Shown: piece after piece, positions 53,973-56,640 of the stretch
Layout: each line of letters opens with the position of its first letter
How positions within the stretch are numbered: the stretch's first letter is position 1
Assembly: GCA_024280395.1 (NCBI GenBank)
Contig: JAJRQG010000009.1
Span: 1-56,640, forward strand
Reading direction: 5' to 3'
Length of the DNA: 56,640 nt
Origin: Gammaproteobacteria bacterium
GTDB taxonomy: Bacteria > Pseudomonadota > Gammaproteobacteria > Xanthomonadales > Marinicellaceae
Made by a program: the position numbers and the translations under genes
Notes under the pieces: model-generated
Databases searched by the model: none
What the model was told of the DNA's origin: nothing
Seen by the model: only the letters and a program-made list of their open reading frames with translations

Positions 53973-56558
53973 TTATAACTCGTAACGGAACCTAAGATAA
54001 TAGAATCCACCGCCAAAGCCCAATGGTGAGTTTTGGTCATATCTGCTACCAGAACCACTACCCAAATGAGGTTGACCATTCAAAGTGCCAAATATTTCAT
54101 CTGGAAACTCATCAGTTACGTTTTGTCCACCAAGAGTAATCGTCATATTATCATTTATGTTATATGCCAATTCAAGATCTAAACTCATGTTATCGCCTAC
54201 AAATATATTATTATCTGTTCCATAATAACCACTATTATGAGTTAAGCGACCTAAGAATCTCCAATCACCAATCATATGATTGGCAGAGAAATTCCAACGA
54301 GTCTGAGGGAGGCCTCTTTCTTGTTCGGTAATTCTTTCGCCACCAAGTAAAGTACCAGTGGTTCCGTCAGGAAGAGTAAAAGAATCAACTCTAACTACTT
54401 CTGTTTCTGTGCGATTAAACGACATAACAAAGTCAGTATTGCCATTGCCAATTTCAGTTGAATAAGTAGCTACAACATCTAAACCTCTGGTTTCTGTATC
54501 AAAACCATTGGTGAAGAAACGGAAGTTTCTTAAGTTAGCTGCACTGGTAATTCCTGATGCCAATAATACATCAACTTCACTTTGAGATAATGCATTGTCT
54601 TGAGATAAGGTAATACGATTATCTAAATCAATTGCAAAATAATCAACTGTTAATTCAACTGGACCAATGTTTGTAACAACACCAAAAGTGAAGTTAGTTG
54701 ACTTTTCAGCATCTAGTGGTTTACCACCACGAGAAACAGCCACTGGATTGGTTGCTGGAATGGTTCCGTTATTAACTAACTCACCAGTCGCACTGAATTG
54801 TGTTGAGACATTAAATGTATTAGATTGACCTGGAGTTGGTGCTCTAAAACCAGTACTGTATGCACCACGTATTGCAAAATCATCGGTAAATTCATAACGA
54901 GAAACAATTTTTCCGTTAGTAGTTGTCCCAAAATCTTGGAAATCTTCAAATCTCAATGCAACACCGACTAACAAACGTTCAGTTACATCTGCTTCTAAAT
55001 CAACATAAGTTGCATAGTTTGAGCGTTTAAATGTGCCGCCTGCTAAATTAGAAAAGCCAGGGAATCCATTTGAAGCTGAACTAAAGCCTTGTGCAGCATA
55101 AGGTCCAATCTGGAAAGAGGTTTGATCACCTACTTTAACAGTGAATGCTTCTTGGCGCCACTCAGCACCAACTGCAACATTTAAACCAGAATAAAAACTG
55201 GCCACTTCAAATTCTTTAGATAGATCAACGTTAACATTTTTTTCCACTTGCTCATAAGCACCTGGATCAAAAGTTGTTGGAGTATTTGGACCTAAAGATG
55301 CGTTGACAGTGTTGCGTATAGAAAAATCAACAAAACTGCGTCCAAATGAACCACTTATATCGTATGCCCAACCATTGTCTAATTCACCTCTTAAACCAAC
55401 GGTTGTTGCAAAATCTTCAACAGTACCACCGAATCTCGGAGTAAAACCACCAGGAAACATTTCTTGGAAAGAAAAACAATTTGGATCAGCAAATACTTGT
55501 GCCAATGCAACTGGATCAGGAACATTGTTGGTAATTGTTACAACAGGACAACCTGCAGAACCATCTAAAACACCATCAGCAGCATCTAAAACATCACCAA
55601 TGAGTAAAGTTGCTCCGCCGTCACCACTAAAAACACCACCACGTGTGTTTGGATTACGGAAAAAGAAACCACCATCTACTTCTTTAGAACCATAGTTACC
55701 AAAAGCATAAAATTCTTTATCATCGCCTAAGTCTACACCCATGTTATAAACAAGTTTTAGATCATCATTGATTTTAGGTTGGCCCCAAATTTGTGCAGGG
55801 GTTGCAACATTTGTATTGCCAGCAGCAATCAAACCCAACGCATCACGACGTTGAACAGAACGATCAGTATCGTCTGTTTCGCCATATTCAAATGATAAGT
55901 TTACAAAACCGTTGTCTGTAAAAGGTAAACCAATGTTACCAGCTAGATTATAAGTAGCACCATCACCTTCATAGTATTGGCCATAACGTGCTTCAAAAGT
56001 TGCGCCATCTGAAGCATCTTTTAATGTAAAGTTCATTACACCAGCAATAGCATCTGAACCGTACTGCGCTGCTGCACCGTCACGTAAAATTGCTACTTGT
56101 TTCAAAGCAATAGCAGGAATTTGTGAAATATCTGGGCCTTGAGCCCCATCAGCAACACCATTGCCAAGCCAAGAAATAACTGCAGAGCGGTGACGACGTT
56201 TACCATTAACCAATACCAAAGTATGGTCAGGTGCAAGTCCGCGTAAGTTTGCTGGGCGAACCAAAGTTGCTGCATCACTAATCGGTTGTGTCATTACTTG
56301 ATAAGATGCCACTATGTTTTTCAATAATGTACTAAGATCCGTTGAACCTTGGTTTATAAAATCTTCACCACTAATCACATCTACAGGAACAGCAGAATCT
56401 GATGCAGAACGTGCAGCGCGGCGTGAGCCCAATACCACTACTTCTTCTACTTCGTCTTCGGCTCCATCTTGTGCGAATGTTTGTGATGAAAAACCTATAG
56501 TTAACGGTGCAAACATGCTTAAAAATAAAGCCGTTCGTTTGTTAAATTTTGTTTTCAT
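53973..56558 (-). CDS. TonB-dependent outer membrane receptor (second)
   Basis: A 861-residue outer-membrane receptor next to the TonB2-type operon. The signal peptide (about 1-29, SSQTFA) is followed by acidic EDEVEEVVVLGSRRA (TonB-box-like), the plug (STDLSTLLKNIVASYQVMTQP, LRGLAPDHTLVLVNGKRRHRSAVI, IPAIALKQVAILRDGAAAQYGSDAIAGVMNF) and the beta barrel with FYYLRFRYEL at the end. The GKRRH plug motif is characteristic of a large receptor subgroup in marine gammaproteobacteria. Substrate unknown. It ends at a strong terminator and begins 82 bp from the window edge. It is no close copy of the first receptor, despite equal length. Confidence 0.95.
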   Translation of the reverse strand: MKTKFNKRTALFLSMFAPLTIGFSSQTFAQDGAEDEVEEVVVLGSRRAARSASDSAVPVDVISGEDFINQGSTDLSTLLKNIVASYQVMTQPISDAATLVRPANLRGLAPDHTLVLVNGKRRHRSAVISWLGNGVADGAQGPDISQIPAIALKQVAILRDGAAAQYGSDAIAGVMNFTLKDASDGATFEARYGQYYEGDGATYNLAGNIGLPFTDNGFVNLSFEYGETDDTDRSVQRRDALGLIAAGNTNVATPAQIWGQPKINDDLKLVYNMGVDLGDDKEFYAFGNYGSKEVDGGFFFRNPNTRGGVFSGDGGATLLIGDVLDAADGVLDGSAGCPVVTITNNVPDPVALAQVFADPNCFSFQEMFPGGFTPRFGGTVEDFATTVGLRGELDNGWAYDISGSFGRSFVDFSIRNTVNASLGPNTPTTFDPGAYEQVEKNVNVDLSKEFEVASFYSGLNVAVGAEWRQEAFTVKVGDQTSFQIGPYAAQGFSSASNGFPGFSNLAGGTFKRSNYATYVDLEADVTERLLVGVALRFEDFQDFGTTTNGKIVSRYEFTDDFAIRGAYSTGFRAPTPGQSNTFNVSTQFSATGELVNNGTIPATNPVAVSRGGKPLDAEKSTNFTFGVVTNIGPVELTVDYFAIDLDNRITLSQDNALSQSEVDVLLASGITSAANLRNFRFFTNGFDTETRGLDVVATYSTEIGNGNTDFVMSFNRTETEVVRVDSFTLPDGTTGTLLGGERITEQERGLPQTRWNFSANHMIGDWRFLGRLTHNSGYYGTDNNIFVGDNMSLDLELAYNINDNMTITLGGQNVTDEFPDEIFGTLNGQPHLGSGSGSRYDQNSPLGFGGGFYYLRFRYEL

Positions 56559-56608
56559 ATTTATAGTCTCCCAGACTGTGTTTTATTTAGTTAAGTTAAA
56601 TTCTTTAT

Positions 56609-56625
56609 TACGAAATGTATTCGTA
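56609..56625. promoter_or_regulatory. Palindrome upstream of the second TonB receptor
   Basis: TACGAA and TTCGTA form a 6-bp inverted repeat around ATGTA, about 50 bp before the receptor start, in a place suited to a regulator. The promoter itself is only partly inside the window. Confidence 0.35.
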
Positions 56626-56640
56626 TCGCCTAATATAACA

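Noticed and set aside
31259-56558. Recent duplication of the two TonB receptors (both 861 residues)
   Set aside because: Plug and barrel sequences differ throughout (GSRIKRS versus GSRRAAR, different plug motifs); equal length is coincidence.

Overview
The window is chromosomal DNA from a low-GC Gram-negative bacterium, most likely a gammaproteobacterium. The evidence is a complete F1Fo ATP synthase operon in the order I-B-E-F-H-A-G-D-C, RpoH (sigma-32), LpxL-type lipid A acyltransferase, NhaB, SppA, PepQ, and a TonB2-type energy system (DUF3450, two ExbB-like proteins, ExbD, TonB, TPR protein) with two large TonB-dependent receptors. The many secreted peptidases and hydrolases, and a secreted SGNH hydrolase ending in ...NGFE, remind me of Marinicella or Xanthomonadales-like marine bacteria. 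That placement is inference only.

Layout. 1-450: the tail of an IS1595-type transposase abuts the C-terminal third of a class V aminotransferase, so this is an IS-disrupted gene. 450-3720: msrB-msrA, a small membrane protein and the helicase gene rep. 3720-6100: a divergent pair, an anchored protein of unknown function and a membrane-bound PhoB/CadC-type winged-helix regulator, with three 11-bp-spaced direct repeats between them. 6160-13350: the atp operon with its own promoter and terminator. 13420-19364 (minus strand): a periplasmic and secreted set (lipoprotein esterase, exported thioredoxin-fold/YyaL-like protein, S9 peptidase, SGNH hydrolase) plus a DUF4442 protein. 19397-23929: pepQ, a repeat-rich gap with MITE-like remnants, a PLP decarboxylase and a convergent acyl-CoA ligase. 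24023-29278: a MscS-like channel, a DedA/PAP2-like/LssY-C fusion, hemL and purU. 29311-30140: an AT-rich orphan gene bracketed by a 10-bp inverted repeat and followed by a perfect 18-bp-stem hairpin, which is the most cassette-like region of the window. 30248-36078 (minus strand): a methyltransferase, a TonB receptor with an operator-like palindrome, and a transmembrane Ser/Thr kinase. 36341-40596: folE2, a GNAT protein, a short rubredoxin gene, lpxL (minus) and nhaB. 40877-47579: an Asp-box (sortilin-like) secreted protein, sppA, rpoH and a TVNGS-repeat lipoprotein. 47576-56558 (minus strand): a glycosyltransferase, the six-gene TonB2-type operon and a second TonB receptor just upstream of it.

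Functionally, the largest coherent unit besides ATP synthase is 48666-56558. A receptor sits next to a complete alternative TonB energising module with periplasmic partners, so the receptor probably depends on that module. No gene-free stretch exceeds 300 bases; the longest are 20684-20977, 40597-40876, 36079-36340, 29995-30247 and 33845-34077, each described below. I saw no tRNA, rRNA or CRISPR array.
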